A stretch of DNA of 64,000 nt from Hyphomicrobiales bacterium (GTDB taxonomy: Bacteria; Pseudomonadota; Alphaproteobacteria; Rhizobiales; Xanthobacteraceae), in contig WHTM01000016.1 of assembly GCA_009377755.1 (NCBI GenBank), forward strand, positions 1 through 64,000. Reading direction: 5' to 3'. The position numbers and the translations under genes are program-made. How positions within the stretch are numbered: position 1 is the stretch's first letter; every line of letters starts with the position of its first letter. Shown piece after piece: positions 18,468 through 27,788 of the stretch. Below the pieces are notes generated by a model. That model was given only the letters and a program-made list of their open reading frames with translations, was not told the origin of the DNA and ran no database searches.

Positions 18468-19595
18468 CTATGGCTTCGCCAACGACGCCATCAGGTGATC
18501 GAGCCGATGCCCCGAACGGGCCGCCTTGGCGGTCATGTAGCGGCGATTGTCGGCGTTGATCGGCGTCTCAAGCGGCACGCGCCCCACGATCTCGATCCCT
18601 TCCTTGGCAAGGCCATCGAGCTTGGCCGGATTGTTGGTGAGTAGCACGACCTGGGTGCATCCCAGCATCTGCAGCATGCGGGCTGCGATCCCATAGTTAC
18701 GCTCGTCGTCATCGAAGCCGAGGGTCGTATTGGCGTCGACGGTGTCGAGCCCGGCGTCCTGCAACTGGTACGCGCGCATCTTGTTGGAAAGTCCAAGCCC
18801 ACGGCCTTCCTGCGCCAGATAGATGATGATGCCGCCTCCGGTCGCCGCGAGCCGCTTGAGGGATGACTTGAGCTGATCGCCGCAGTCGCACCGCCGCGAC
18901 CCGAACACATCGCCGGTCAGGCAGGCCGAATGCAGGCGGACGGGGGTCGGCCGCGACAGATCCGGATTGCCGACAATGACCGCAACCGGAGATTCGCCGA
19001 TGGCGTCGCGGAAAACCACGAAGCGGGTCCGAACGCCGGAATTGAGCGGCACTTGCGCTTCGCCAGAAATCGCGAGCGACTGGATTCGATCGTCGTGAAA
19101 GCGGGTGACCGCGTCCACCGCCACGCTTGCGATCGCGGGATCGAGGGCTTCCATGGCGGGTGTGGCCTCCGCCACCAGGACCGCCGGCAGAACTTGTGCC
19201 AGCTTGGCCATTTCGATTGCGGCGATTGCTGCCGGACCGGCGGGAACGGCGACAACAGCGTGTCCGCATTTGGCATCCGCGACAAGCGCCACGATGGCGT
19301 CTGCATCGATATCCTCGTCGATTCGCAAGGCCACCGGCGCGGCCGACACCACACCGATCGCCAAGGCGCGGCGCGTCGTCACCACCAGTCGCGGCAACGC
19401 CGGTGCACAGAGCATCGCGAAGGCCGATAGCCGCTCTGCATTCAGTCCCTCAACCGGCAACGCCGCGAGGGATGTGGACTCATTGGTCATCAGGACCGGC
19501 CGTCCGGCACGGAATTCTGCAAGGCCACGAGTAATGCCGACTAGCGCCGGCGTGCCAAACAATGAAGACCCTACGTCTTGGTCGCCCAACCCCAT
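18468..19595 (-). CDS. ribA: GTP cyclohydrolase II homologue with DHBP-synthase-like N-terminal domain
   Basis: 375 residues. The C-terminal part (about 185-375) is GTP cyclohydrolase II, with zinc cysteines C225, C236 and C238 (CLTGDVFGSRRCDC), EGRGLG, and LGFDDDERNYG. It opens GTP to the diaminopyrimidine used for riboflavin. Residues 1-170 have the size and position of the RibB domain of bifunctional RibBA, but acidic catalytic motifs of DHBP synthase are not visible, so this domain is probably inactive. Divergent to a RibD-type reductase, and near a pterin synthase homologue. It may therefore serve a specialised pathway rather than bulk riboflavin. Confidence 0.88.
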   Translation of the reverse strand: MGLGDQDVGSSLFGTPALVGITRGLAEFRAGRPVLMTNESTSLAALPVEGLNAERLSAFAMLCAPALPRLVVTTRRALAIGVVSAAPVALRIDEDIDADAIVALVADAKCGHAVVAVPAGPAAIAAIEMAKLAQVLPAVLVAEATPAMEALDPAIASVAVDAVTRFHDDRIQSLAISGEAQVPLNSGVRTRFVVFRDAIGESPVAVIVGNPDLSRPTPVRLHSACLTGDVFGSRRCDCGDQLKSSLKRLAATGGGIIIYLAQEGRGLGLSNKMRAYQLQDAGLDTVDANTTLGFDDDERNYGIAARMLQMLGCTQVVLLTNNPAKLDGLAKEGIEIVGRVPLETPINADNRRYMTAKAARSGHRLDHLMASLAKP

Positions 19596-19749
19596 ACGCC
19601 AACGCCCCGGTACTGATTCACAACGCTACAAGAACACAGCCACAGCGCTCTCTATGCCGATCGCAATCCGCGGTATTTCATGCCACTCTCCGCCAAGCAA
19701 CATGAACAGTCGCTGAAGCTTGGTGTCGCGAAAAGGTCTCTCTTCGCCC

Positions 19750-20577
19750 ATGGTCCCGACACACCTGCACGCGGCGGCCGCCGATGGCGACGCGGCCGGA
19801 CGGCCTCCGGACACCTGGCCCCAATTTCTGCAAACATTTCGCGCCCCGACCGGGCGCCTGCCGGCGCCTTGGGATGACCTGTTTGGGCCCATTCGGGCCG
19901 GGATAATCGACGATCTGCTGGTGGTTGGTCAAATCGGCCAGTCGCTCGACGGGCGCATCGCGACGGCCTCAGGTCACTCGAAGTACGTCAACGGACCGGC
20001 AGGGCTAACGCATCTCCATCGGCTGCGAGCTTTGGTCGACGCCGTCGTCATCGGGGTCGGAACAGCCCTTGCCGACGATCCGCAATTGACGGTCCGACGG
20101 GTGACCGGGCCTAATCCGGCACGGGTCATCCTCGATCCCCGCGGGAGGCTCCCGGGCAGCGCAAGGGTCTTTGCCAACGACGGCGTCTGCCGGCTGCTGT
20201 TGACCGCCCAAGGCACGCAAGCGCCTGCCCCGCCCGGCGTGGAGGTGGTCGCCCTGCCCGCTGCCAGCGGCCACATCAGCCCGCCGACCATCCTGGCCGC
20301 GCTGGCGGAGCGCGGGCTGCAGCGCGTCCTCATCGAGGGCGGGGCGGAGACGGTGTCGCGTTTTCTGATTGCCGGCTGCCTGGACCGCCTGCATGTTTTA
20401 GTTGCGCCCATCATCCTTGGCGCCGGGCAGGCGAGCTTGGTCCTGCCACCAATCCAGCGTGCGGACGAGGCGGTCCGCATCCCAGTCCGCTCGATCCAAC
20501 TCGATGGCGATCTGCTGCTCGATTGCGATCTGTCCGCTCAGCGCGTGCCCGTCGGCCGGGCAAAGACATCGACGTGA
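19750..20577 (+). CDS. RibD C-terminal-type (DHFR-fold) reductase
   Basis: 275 residues from ATG 19750. Contains the RibD reductase fold only: GQIGQSLDGRIA, HLHRLRALVDAVVIGVGTALADDPQLTVR, VILDPRGRLPG and LIEGGAETVSRFL. The deaminase domain of full RibD is missing, although about 55 unassigned N-terminal residues precede the fold. Such enzymes reduce the ribosyl side chain of the pyrimidine made by GTP cyclohydrolase II, or related pterin-like substrates. The gene is divergent from ribA (154 bases) and its last 40 bases overlap the convergent methyltransferase gene. TTG/GTG starts at 19720 and 19723 are alternatives. Confidence 0.87.
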   Translation: MVPTHLHAAAADGDAAGRPPDTWPQFLQTFRAPTGRLPAPWDDLFGPIRAGIIDDLLVVGQIGQSLDGRIATASGHSKYVNGPAGLTHLHRLRALVDAVVIGVGTALADDPQLTVRRVTGPNPARVILDPRGRLPGSARVFANDGVCRLLLTAQGTQAPAPPGVEVVALPAASGHISPPTILAALAERGLQRVLIEGGAETVSRFLIAGCLDRLHVLVAPIILGAGQASLVLPPIQRADEAVRIPVRSIQLDGDLLLDCDLSAQRVPVGRAKTST

Positions 20578-21347
20578 CCAACCTTGATTGACGAATCGCC
20601 GGCCTGGATCGCATCTCGGCGCCGCGTCAGCCAGCCGACGATATCGGCGAGCGGGACATTGCCTGTCTCCCGTACCGCCCCGGCCCAGCCGGAACAGAGT
20701 TCGAATTGAATGTCCCGGTCGCCTGGGCGGAAGACCCAGTCGGAGGTGCCTTTGATGACCGCACATCCGAGCGATTCGAATCGACGTATGGCGGCATCCG
20801 CTGCGGCCGGCCCGAGCGCCGGACCGAATCCCTTATCCCCGCGCTGATGCGCGTTCACCGCCGCAACCATGTCCGCATCGGCCGGATCGGCCGGATCGAA
20901 TTCGATCCGGCCATCGTGACTGAGCGCCGCGTAGATTGGAATTGACCGGACGGCGCTCTCGACCGCCAGCCGTTCCATCCAGTCTGCCGACACGAGGTCG
21001 AGCAACGCCGATGCGGTGACCAGATCGACCGGCCCGTCCAGCGCCGCCTCGAGGTCGCGATTGAGGTCGAGCGGAATTGCCGTGACCCGTACGCCGACCG
21101 GGCGCTCCGTTCCCGATGCGCGGGCAAGCAGGCCGAGATCGTTGTCGGCAAGCCGCCAATGCTGCCGCGCCGGAAGATGTGGCGCGAGAGCACGCAGCGT
21201 CGCGCCGGTGCCGCAAGCAAGATCGACGATCGTGACCGAGGGATGGCCGGCGAACGCGGCGACCACGGCATCGCGCACCACCGCACTGCGCGCGCGCAAG
21301 TCGTAGGGCTCACGAAGCGCCAGCCAATCGGCGGAGAAGCCGCTCAT
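20538..21347 (-). CDS. Class I SAM-dependent methyltransferase
   Basis: 269 residues. Rossmann SAM site VDLACGTGATLRAL at about 42-55, followed by an acidic LADND strand end and a DLVTASALLDLV motif, as in small-molecule methyltransferases. The second half has no family I can name. It is the last gene of a four-gene minus-strand unit (dehydrogenase, PTPS homologue, GT4, this) and its ATG overlaps the GT4 stop by four bases. Its end overlaps the RibD-type gene. Likely decorates the product of this cluster; substrate unknown. Confidence 0.85.
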   Translation of the reverse strand: MSGFSADWLALREPYDLRARSAVVRDAVVAAFAGHPSVTIVDLACGTGATLRALAPHLPARQHWRLADNDLGLLARASGTERPVGVRVTAIPLDLNRDLEAALDGPVDLVTASALLDLVSADWMERLAVESAVRSIPIYAALSHDGRIEFDPADPADADMVAAVNAHQRGDKGFGPALGPAAADAAIRRFESLGCAVIKGTSDWVFRPGDRDIQFELCSGWAGAVRETGNVPLADIVGWLTRRRDAIQAGDSSIKVGHVDVFARPTGTR

Positions 21348-22396
21348 GTGACCGCCTCGATCGCGCGTGAAAACAGCCGCGCCGAATCCCGCCAGGTGGG
21401 TAGCTTCGCTGCAGCGGCGCGGGCCGCGGTCGCGAGCCGCCGCCGTTCATCCGGGTCCTCGATCAGCCGGCGCAGGGCCAGCGCCAAGGCACCGGCGTCA
21501 TCGGGCGCGACCAGCACGCCTGCGCCCGCCGGCACGGTCTCGGGAATCGCGCCGGCAGTTGTCGTAACTACCGGCAGCCCATGCGCGATCGCATCCGCAA
21601 GCGCCATGCCGTAGCCCTCGAAGCGCGACGCGAGCGCAAATACGTCGCATTCGGCATAGAGCTGGGCGATGCGCTCGTCCGGCACGGCGCCAAGCGCCGC
21701 GATCCGATTTCCGAGCTTGTGGGACGCGATATCGCCATCGAGCCGTGCCGCGGCGGCGGGATCACGGGTCCCGTCGCCGGCGATCGTCAGCCGCCACGGC
21801 AGGTCGGTGAGCGTGGCAAGTGCCGCGACCAGCACGTCGAAGCCTTTGCGGGGCACTACCGACCCGACAGCGAGAAGGCGCACAATGCCGTCGCTGCTGC
21901 TGCGGGCCGCCGGAACCGGATCGTTGCCCGGACGCGCGACGGTGATGCGATCGGCCGGAACGTCGTAATCGGCGGTCAGCAGCCGCGCGGTTGCGTCGCT
22001 CGTCACCACGACGTGAGCCACGGCGGCAAGTGCAGCGCGTTCGCTCGCACGGAACGCGTCGGCCTCGGCAACGCCAAGGTGCGATTCGAGCGCCAGAGGA
22101 TGATGAACCAGCGCGATCACCGGATGGCGCACGCGAAGCCGTGCGGCCGTCTCGGGCAGGACCCCGAAGGCCAATCCGTCGATCACGATCGGACATTCGC
22201 CCGGAACAACCATGAGCTTTTCTCGCGCGGTCATGCGTTGCTCGGCGCTCAGGCGGGGAAATCCGTCGCCGAGATCGACGACATCGACCTGCCACCCGAG
22301 ATGTTCCAGTTCCGCGATCATGCGCCGGTCGTAGGCATAGCCGCCAGTCGGCGTATCGAGGTCGCCCGGCACCGCGAACGCGACGCGTCCTACCAC
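21344..22396 (-). CDS. GT4-type glycosyltransferase
   Basis: 350 residues with a GT-B fold. The C-terminal donor-binding half carries VGSVVPRKGFDVLVAAL and SRFEGYGMALADAIAHGLPVV, the EX7E-type nucleotide-sugar motif, with TTAGAIPE following. The N-terminal half begins VAFAVPGDLDTPTGGYAYDRRM, as in many cytosolic GT4 enzymes. The gene overlaps its neighbours at both ends (7 bases with the PTPS homologue, 4 with the methyltransferase), so translation is coupled. A glycosyltransferase bound this tightly to a pterin synthase homologue suggests the small-molecule product is glycosylated. Confidence 0.9.
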   Translation of the reverse strand: MVGRVAFAVPGDLDTPTGGYAYDRRMIAELEHLGWQVDVVDLGDGFPRLSAEQRMTAREKLMVVPGECPIVIDGLAFGVLPETAARLRVRHPVIALVHHPLALESHLGVAEADAFRASERAALAAVAHVVVTSDATARLLTADYDVPADRITVARPGNDPVPAARSSSDGIVRLLAVGSVVPRKGFDVLVAALATLTDLPWRLTIAGDGTRDPAAAARLDGDIASHKLGNRIAALGAVPDERIAQLYAECDVFALASRFEGYGMALADAIAHGLPVVTTTAGAIPETVPAGAGVLVAPDDAGALALALRRLIEDPDERRRLATAARAAAAKLPTWRDSARLFSRAIEAVT

Positions 22397-22791
22397 AATG
22401 GCGCCTCATACCAGGCGCGCGCCACATGCGACTCGGAGATCGTAACGCGGATTGCCTTGAGTTCCCGACCTGCGCGGCCTAGCCCGCCTGAGCGCGCGGC
22501 ATCCGCGAGCCGATCGAAGATGTGCCTGGTCAGGAACTCGGTGGTGGTGTTGCTGCCGCCGAACTCCGACACGTCGTCGAGGTTGCGATAGTTGAGCGGC
22601 GCGAGCGTCGCTGTCAGTGCCTCATGCGCCCGGCCGATATCGACAACGATGCCGTTGGCATCCAGCGTTTCGGAAAGGAAGGCCGCGTCGACGACGAAGG
22701 TCGCGCCATGCAGCGCCTGCGCCGGGCCGAACACGGCCCCACGGAACGAATGGGCGACCATGATGTGGTCGCGAACTTCGACGGCGTACAA
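22390..22791 (-). CDS. 6-pyruvoyl-tetrahydropterin synthase / QueD-family homologue with altered active site
   Basis: 133 residues, normal PTPS length and fold order: VAHSF near 12-16, LHGATF at 27-32, VVDIGRAHEAL near 49-59, TTTEFL and VTISESHVARAWYE at the end. Against E. coli QueD as I recall it, the zinc ligands H14 and H28 and Glu120 are kept, but the third zinc His is Ala30. The catalytic Cys position is Ala24, and the catalytic Asp-His pair is Asn67-Tyr68. Normal PTPS or QueD chemistry is therefore doubtful. Coupled to dehydrogenase, GT4 and methyltransferase genes, it may be a repurposed enzyme or binding subunit. Confidence 0.85.
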   Translation of the reverse strand: MYAVEVRDHIMVAHSFRGAVFGPAQALHGATFVVDAAFLSETLDANGIVVDIGRAHEALTATLAPLNYRNLDDVSEFGGSNTTTEFLTRHIFDRLADAARSGGLGRAGRELKAIRVTISESHVARAWYEAPLW

Positions 22792-22800
22792 GCAAGCCTC

Positions 22801-23799
22801 TCAAGGGTAAGTGATGACCTGGCAGAGTATCCCGCTGCCGGGTCCGAGAATATCGGGAAGCCGCGGCGGCAGGTCGACAAACGCAATGGGCGGTGCGAGC
22901 AGCGCCTCCAGGCGTGCATCGGCCAGAAGCGATATCGCGGCGCCGAGCCGGCGGCCATGGGTCCAGCGCGGCCGCCGCGAGGCCGCAACCCGGCCGACCT
23001 GGCTCGATGTCAGCCGTAGTCGGCGGCTATGGAAGGGACCGCCGAGGGGAACCGCCACGTCCCCCGCGCCGTACCAGCTCAGTTCGAGCACCGTTGCCTC
23101 CTCCCCCGCGAGCCCGAGTGCTGTCGCAAGGCCGGCGGACGTACCGCTCGCATGGACCACGAGGTCGCAGTCCGCCGGCGCGGCACCGGGTGCGGCAAAG
23201 CCCACGCCCAGCGACTTGGCGAGGCCTGCCCGCGCCCGGTTGACATCGATCAACGTAACGTCGGCGCCGGGTAACGCTCCGCAAAGATAGGCGACCAGGG
23301 CCCCAACCACGCCGCCGCCTACGATTGCGATTCGATCCGCCGGTCCCGGCGCCGCGTCCCAAACGGCGTTGAGTGCCGTCTCCATATTGGCGGCCAGCAC
23401 GGCGCGGGCGGGCGGAACCGCGTCCGGCACCGGCACGGCGGCCGCGGCCGGGACGTTGAACAGGCTCTGGTGCGGGTGCAGTACGAAAACAACCCGGTCA
23501 ATCAGGTCCGGCGGGCCGGCCTCGACCTGCCCGACCGTGGCGTAGCCGTACTTGACCGGAAACGGGAAGGCCCCGCCCATGAACGGGGCTCGCATGCGCT
23601 CGTATTCGCTCTCCGGCACACGGCCGCCGTGAACGAGCGATTCAGTGCCGCGACTAAGGGCGCCAAACAGCGCCCGCACCCGGACTTCGCCGGCCTCGGG
23701 CGGTGCCAGCGCCTCGCTGCGGATTTCGGCACGGCCAGGGCCGGTGTACCAGAGCGCCTGCGCGACCGCGTCGGTCCGGCTGATCGTCACAATTTTCAT
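22801..23799 (-). CDS. Medium-chain dehydrogenase/reductase (zinc-alcohol-dehydrogenase-like)
   Basis: 332 residues. An N-terminal GroES-like part (ALFGALSRGTESLVHGG, PFPVKYGYATVG) leads to a Rossmann cofactor domain with IVGGGVVGALVAYLCGA. The motif set resembles dehydrogenases in the BchC-like corner of the family rather than classic zinc alcohol dehydrogenases: the structural cysteine lobe is absent. It is first in the minus-strand unit and ends 9 bases before the PTPS homologue. It probably oxidises or reduces the cluster metabolite. Divergent from opgH with 73 bases between starts, so promoters face each other. Confidence 0.85.
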   Translation of the reverse strand: MKIVTISRTDAVAQALWYTGPGRAEIRSEALAPPEAGEVRVRALFGALSRGTESLVHGGRVPESEYERMRAPFMGGAFPFPVKYGYATVGQVEAGPPDLIDRVVFVLHPHQSLFNVPAAAAVPVPDAVPPARAVLAANMETALNAVWDAAPGPADRIAIVGGGVVGALVAYLCGALPGADVTLIDVNRARAGLAKSLGVGFAAPGAAPADCDLVVHASGTSAGLATALGLAGEEATVLELSWYGAGDVAVPLGGPFHSRRLRLTSSQVGRVAASRRPRWTHGRRLGAAISLLADARLEALLAPPIAFVDLPPRLPDILGPGSGILCQVITYP

Positions 23800-23872
23800 C
23801 CGTTATTGGACATTAGGGCTGTGCCTCAGCATTATCCTGCACACCTGAGGGAAATTCGGAAGTCGTAACGGC

Positions 23873-25678
23873 GTGCTGCAACGTCCTGCCTCGCAGAGTA
23901 CCGGAACCACCGTCGCCGGAGAGAACCTCACCGGCCGCCGGGCGCTGTTCGTCGCCTTGGTCGCGGCGACCATGGCGGCCATGATCTCGCTCATGGTTGT
24001 GGGGCTATCGGCCAGCGGCTTCGGCCTCGCCGACCTTGTACTCGTCCTGCTGTTTGCCGTGACGTTGCCCTGGACGGTGGTCGGGTTCTGGAACGCGGTG
24101 ATCGGCTTCTTGATCATGCGCCTTGCCGCGGATCCGATCGCAGCCGTGATCCCCGCCGTTACCCAGGTGCGCGGTGACGAGCCGGTAACCGCCTCGACCG
24201 CAATCCTTCTATGTATTCGCAATGAACAGCCGGAGCGTGTGATCCGCAACCTCGAGCCGATGCTGGATGGGATCGCCGCCGCCGGCGTGGGCGATCGCTT
24301 TCACCTCTACGTACTGAGCGACACCAGCAACCCCGACATCGCCACGACCGAGGAGGAGCGATTCGGTGCGCTGGCGTTGCTGTGGAATGGCCGGATTGCC
24401 GTAACTTATCGGCGGCGCGCTGACAACACCGGCTTCAAGGCCGGCAACGTCCGCGATTTCTGCGAGCGTTGGGGCAAGGGCCATGAGCTCGCCGTCACCC
24501 TCGATGCCGACAGCTTCATGCCCGCCGACGCGGTGCTGCGGATGGTGCGTATCATGCAGGCCGATCCGAAGCTCGGCATCCTGCAGGGTCTGGTCGTCGG
24601 GCTCCCATCGACCAGCGCCTTTGCGCGGTTGTTCCAGTTCGGTATGCGGCTCAGCATGCGTTCCTATACGCTCGGCAGCGCTTGGTGGCAGGGCGACTGC
24701 GGCCCCTATTGGGGCCACAACGCAGTACTAAGGCTCGCGCCCTTCGTCGCGCATTGCGATATCCCGGCGCGGCCGGAGACCAGCCGGCTTGGCGGCCATA
24801 TTCTCAGCCATGACCAGATCGAGGCCGTGCTGATGCGCCGCGCCGGCTACGAGGTGCGGGTGCTGCCCGAGGACGAACTCGGCTGGGAGGAAAACCCGCC
24901 GACCCTCATCGAATTCATGCGCCGTGATCTGCGCTGGTGCCAGGGCAACATGCAGTACTGGCCGTTCCTGGTTATGCCCGGCCTCAAGCCTGTAAGCCGC
25001 TATCAGCTTGCCTTCGCGATCCTGATGTTCCTCGGCTCGCCGGCCTGGATCGGAATGCTGGCGGTCGGCACGCTGGCGCTGGCATTCGCCGCGGCGCCCG
25101 CCGACGTCATCCGCCTCGACGCCGGATTGGCGATCCTGATCGGCGTTCCGGTCATGTGGTTCGCGCCGCAACTCGCCACCATGGCGGATATCCTGATGTC
25201 GGCGAAGGCGCGCCAGGTCTACGGCGGCACGCCACGGTTCCTCGCCAGCGTGGCGATCGAGACCGTCTTCTCCATCCTGCTGTGCCCGATCATGTGGTTC
25301 GGCCACACCATGTTTCTGGTTTGCCTGCTGTTGGGCCGTAGAATCGGCTGGACCGGGCAGGTGCGCGACGATCACATGGTTCCCGTGGCAATGGCAGCGC
25401 GCCACCTGTGGCCGCACACCGCGCTCGGGCTCGCGGTGATCGCCGTACTGGCGTCGACGCACCCGATCGCGATTCCCTACGCGCTCTACCTCGCCGGTGG
25501 ACCGGCGCTGGCGATCCCCCTCGCGGTGCTGACTGCGCTGCCTTCAGTCGGCACTGCGTTCGCCCGTGCCGGCATCGCCCGCCATCCCGAAGAGACCGAG
25601 CCCCCCGCCCCGCTTGGACGGCTGGCCCTCCCGGCCATTGTGGCAGCGTCACCATTGTCCCGTCCGCGTTCGGCCTGA
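23873..25678 (+). CDS. opgH: Glucans biosynthesis glucosyltransferase (OpgH/MdoH-like)
   Basis: 601 residues, GTG start at 23873. Two N-terminal helices (about 25-75) are followed by a cytoplasmic GT2 domain with LDADSFM and the acceptor-site region LRWCQGNMQYWPF. Four or more C-terminal helices complete the fold. FKAGNVRDFCERWG and AWWQGDCGPYWGHNA are hallmark OpgH segments. The enzyme polymerises glucose from UDP-glucose across the inner membrane to make osmoregulated periplasmic glucans. Shorter than E. coli MdoH (847 residues), as is usual in alphaproteobacteria. No opgG partner in the window. Confidence 0.9.
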   Translation: MLQRPASQSTGTTVAGENLTGRRALFVALVAATMAAMISLMVVGLSASGFGLADLVLVLLFAVTLPWTVVGFWNAVIGFLIMRLAADPIAAVIPAVTQVRGDEPVTASTAILLCIRNEQPERVIRNLEPMLDGIAAAGVGDRFHLYVLSDTSNPDIATTEEERFGALALLWNGRIAVTYRRRADNTGFKAGNVRDFCERWGKGHELAVTLDADSFMPADAVLRMVRIMQADPKLGILQGLVVGLPSTSAFARLFQFGMRLSMRSYTLGSAWWQGDCGPYWGHNAVLRLAPFVAHCDIPARPETSRLGGHILSHDQIEAVLMRRAGYEVRVLPEDELGWEENPPTLIEFMRRDLRWCQGNMQYWPFLVMPGLKPVSRYQLAFAILMFLGSPAWIGMLAVGTLALAFAAAPADVIRLDAGLAILIGVPVMWFAPQLATMADILMSAKARQVYGGTPRFLASVAIETVFSILLCPIMWFGHTMFLVCLLLGRRIGWTGQVRDDHMVPVAMAARHLWPHTALGLAVIAVLASTHPIAIPYALYLAGGPALAIPLAVLTALPSVGTAFARAGIARHPEETEPPAPLGRLALPAIVAASPLSRPRSA

Positions 25679-25690
25679 CCGACGACGGCG

Positions 25691-26437
25691 ATGCTCACTT
25701 CCTTACGGACCGCGTGCGGAATCCTTCGGTCCCTGCGCATCTATTACGGCAACCAGAAGCGGGCGGCGGCGATGGATCGGCACTACGGCCAATTTGTGGG
25801 ACGTGGCGACCTGGCGTTCGACATCGGCGCCCATGTCGGCGACCGCATCGCTGCCTTCCGCCGTCTGGGCGCGCGCGTCGTCGCCGCGGAGCCACAGCCG
25901 GCGTTGGTCAAGGTGCTGCGCTGGATGTATCGGCGCGACGACGCGGTCGTGATTGAATCTGTGGCAGTTGGCCAAAGCCGCGGAACCACCCAGCTCAAGA
26001 TCAACGTGGCCAATCCGACGGTCTCGACCGCCTCCGATGCGTTCATCGGCGCGGCGCGCAGTGCTCCCGGCTGGGAAGCCCAGACCTGGACCAGGACCCT
26101 ACGCGTGCCGATGACGACGCTCGATGCGCTGATCGCCCGGCATGGCGTACCCGCCTTCATCAAGATCGACGTCGAGGGATTCGAGGCGGAGGTGCTCGCC
26201 GGTCTGGCACAGACAGTACCGGCATTGTCATTCGAGTTCACCACGATCCAGCGCGACGTAGCCATGGCCTGCATCGAACGCCTTCGTACGCTCGGCTATG
26301 CCCGATTCAACGCGGCGCTGGGAGAGAGCCAAGCGCTGGTGCACGGCGTCTGGGTCGACGCGGACGCCATCGCCGGGTGGCTGGCCGAGCTGCCGCATAC
26401 CGCCAACTCCGGTGACGTCTATGCCGTCATCGGCTGA
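25691..26437 (+). CDS. FkbM-family methyltransferase
   Basis: 248 residues. SAM-binding motif LAFDIGAHVGDRIAAFRRLG, then VVAAEPQP, and the FkbM signature FIKIDVEGFEAEVLAGL. Such enzymes O-methylate sugars or polyketides and are frequent in envelope glycan clusters. It starts 12 bases after opgH and overlaps the next gene by 17 bases, so the three form one unit. It might methylate a periplasmic glucan or surface sugar; this is inferred from position. Confidence 0.9.
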   Translation: MLTSLRTACGILRSLRIYYGNQKRAAAMDRHYGQFVGRGDLAFDIGAHVGDRIAAFRRLGARVVAAEPQPALVKVLRWMYRRDDAVVIESVAVGQSRGTTQLKINVANPTVSTASDAFIGAARSAPGWEAQTWTRTLRVPMTTLDALIARHGVPAFIKIDVEGFEAEVLAGLAQTVPALSFEFTTIQRDVAMACIERLRTLGYARFNAALGESQALVHGVWVDADAIAGWLAELPHTANSGDVYAVIG

Positions 26438-27788
26438 CGCCGCGACGACGATTCTGCCGCACTCGCGGCGGCCTGCGGCATTGATCGTTGCCATGACCGC
26501 TGCGGGCTTCGCGCTGACGGTGCGGATCTTTTATCCGGGCGTCATGAACTACGACTCCCGCTACATCCACGAATACGCCATGCACGGCCAGTATGGCGAC
26601 TGGCAGTCGCCCGCAATGATGGCGATGTGGGCGCTGATCAATCCGCTGGATCCCGGTGCGGGCAGCATGTTTCTGCTGATCGCGTCGGTCTATTGGCTGG
26701 CAATTGCCGTGCTGGCGTTGACGATCGCACGGGGGTCGGTATGGCGCGCCGTCGTACTGGTGCTGCTGACTTTGTCGCCGCCCGCCTTCCTGTTTGTCGG
26801 GATGATCTGGCGTGACGTCTTGTTCGCCGGCCTGTGGCTTGCCGCAGCCGCGCTCGCGTTGGCCGTTTCGGAACACCCTGCCAAGATGCGCGTGCCGGTG
26901 CAGGCTCTCGCCGTCGGACTGCTTGCCCTCGGGTTTCTGCTGCGGCCGAACGCAATCGCTGCTGCGCCTATCCTCGGCACTCTCCTGCTGTGGCCGGCGC
27001 AGTTCTCGTGGAAGCGGGCAGTGGTCATCTTTGTGCCGGTCGCCGTTGCGCTGTTCGCCTTCGTCCACATCGTTTTCTACGGCGTCCTCGGGGCAACGCG
27101 AGAGAACCCCCTGCATTCGATCCTGGTCTATGACCTCGGGGGCATCACCCATTTCACCAAGCAGAACCAGTTCCCGGTGTCATGGAACGCGCGGGAAACC
27201 ACCCTGCTTACCGAGCGTTGCTACGAGCCGGTTGAGTGGAACGTCTACTGGACCAGCAAACCGTGCCAGTTCGTCATGGAACGACTGGAGGTCGAGAAGA
27301 TTTTCGGCTCGCCCACACTCGTTTCCGCCTGGTGGCGCGCCGTCACGGCGCATCCGCTCGCCTATCTGCAGCACCGCGCGGCGTTTATGTGGAACTTCCT
27401 CGCCGGCACCAATCAGACCATTTGGATACAGGACCTCGACGACCCTTCGAGGACAGTGTTCTCGGACAGGCCTGTCTTCGCGGCGCTGGCAGCCGTGAAC
27501 AACCTGCTCGTCGCGACGCCGCTGTTGCGCGCCGGTACTTGGCTCGTGCTATGCACCGCTGTATGCGCCTTCGGATGGCGCCGCCGCGATACGCCGGCGG
27601 GCGCCTTCGCGGTCGGGGTCGGCGGATCGGCCATGGTCTATATGCTGACCTTTGCGGTGCTCGGCGTCGCGTCGGACTTCCGTTACGCCTACTGGGCGGT
27701 GCTCGCAGGGCTCGCCGGCGCAGTGGTCATCTGGCCAGCGAGCCGGGCAGGTCGACGACTTTTGCCGGCCGCTCATCGGCCGTCATGA
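26421..27788 (+). CDS. Polytopic membrane protein, glycosyltransferase-39/GT-C-like
   Basis: 455 residues from ATG 26421, with about nine or ten hydrophobic helices. After the first helix comes a periplasmic-type loop [25 protein letters not shown], whose acidic residues after helix 1 are typical of GT-C glycosyltransferases. A large loop (about 260-370) precedes the last helices. Likely transfers sugars from a lipid carrier, but no diagnostic family motif was recognised. It overlaps FkbM upstream, and its last 62 bases overlap convergent ndvA. Confidence 0.75.
   Translation: MPSSADAATTILPHSRRPAALIVAMTAAGFALTVRIFYPGVMNYDSRYIHEYAMHGQYGDWQSPAMMAMWALINPLDPGAGSMFLLIASVYWLAIAVLALTIARGSVWRAVVLVLLTLSPPAFLFVGMIWRDVLFAGLWLAAAALALAVSEHPAKMRVPVQALAVGLLALGFLLRPNAIAAAPILGTLLLWPAQFSWKRAVVIFVPVAVALFAFVHIVFYGVLGATRENPLHSILVYDLGGITHFTKQNQFPVSWNARETTLLTERCYEPVEWNVYWTSKPCQFVMERLEVEKIFGSPTLVSAWWRAVTAHPLAYLQHRAAFMWNFLAGTNQTIWIQDLDDPSRTVFSDRPVFAALAAVNNLLVATPLLRAGTWLVLCTAVCAFGWRRRDTPAGAFAVGVGGSAMVYMLTFAVLGVASDFRYAYWAVLAGLAGAVVIWPASRAGRRLLPAAHRPS

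Noticed and set aside
19596-19749. Possible FMN riboswitch before ribA or the RibD-type gene
   Set aside because: The conserved FMN-element sequence blocks are not visible in this short divergent region.
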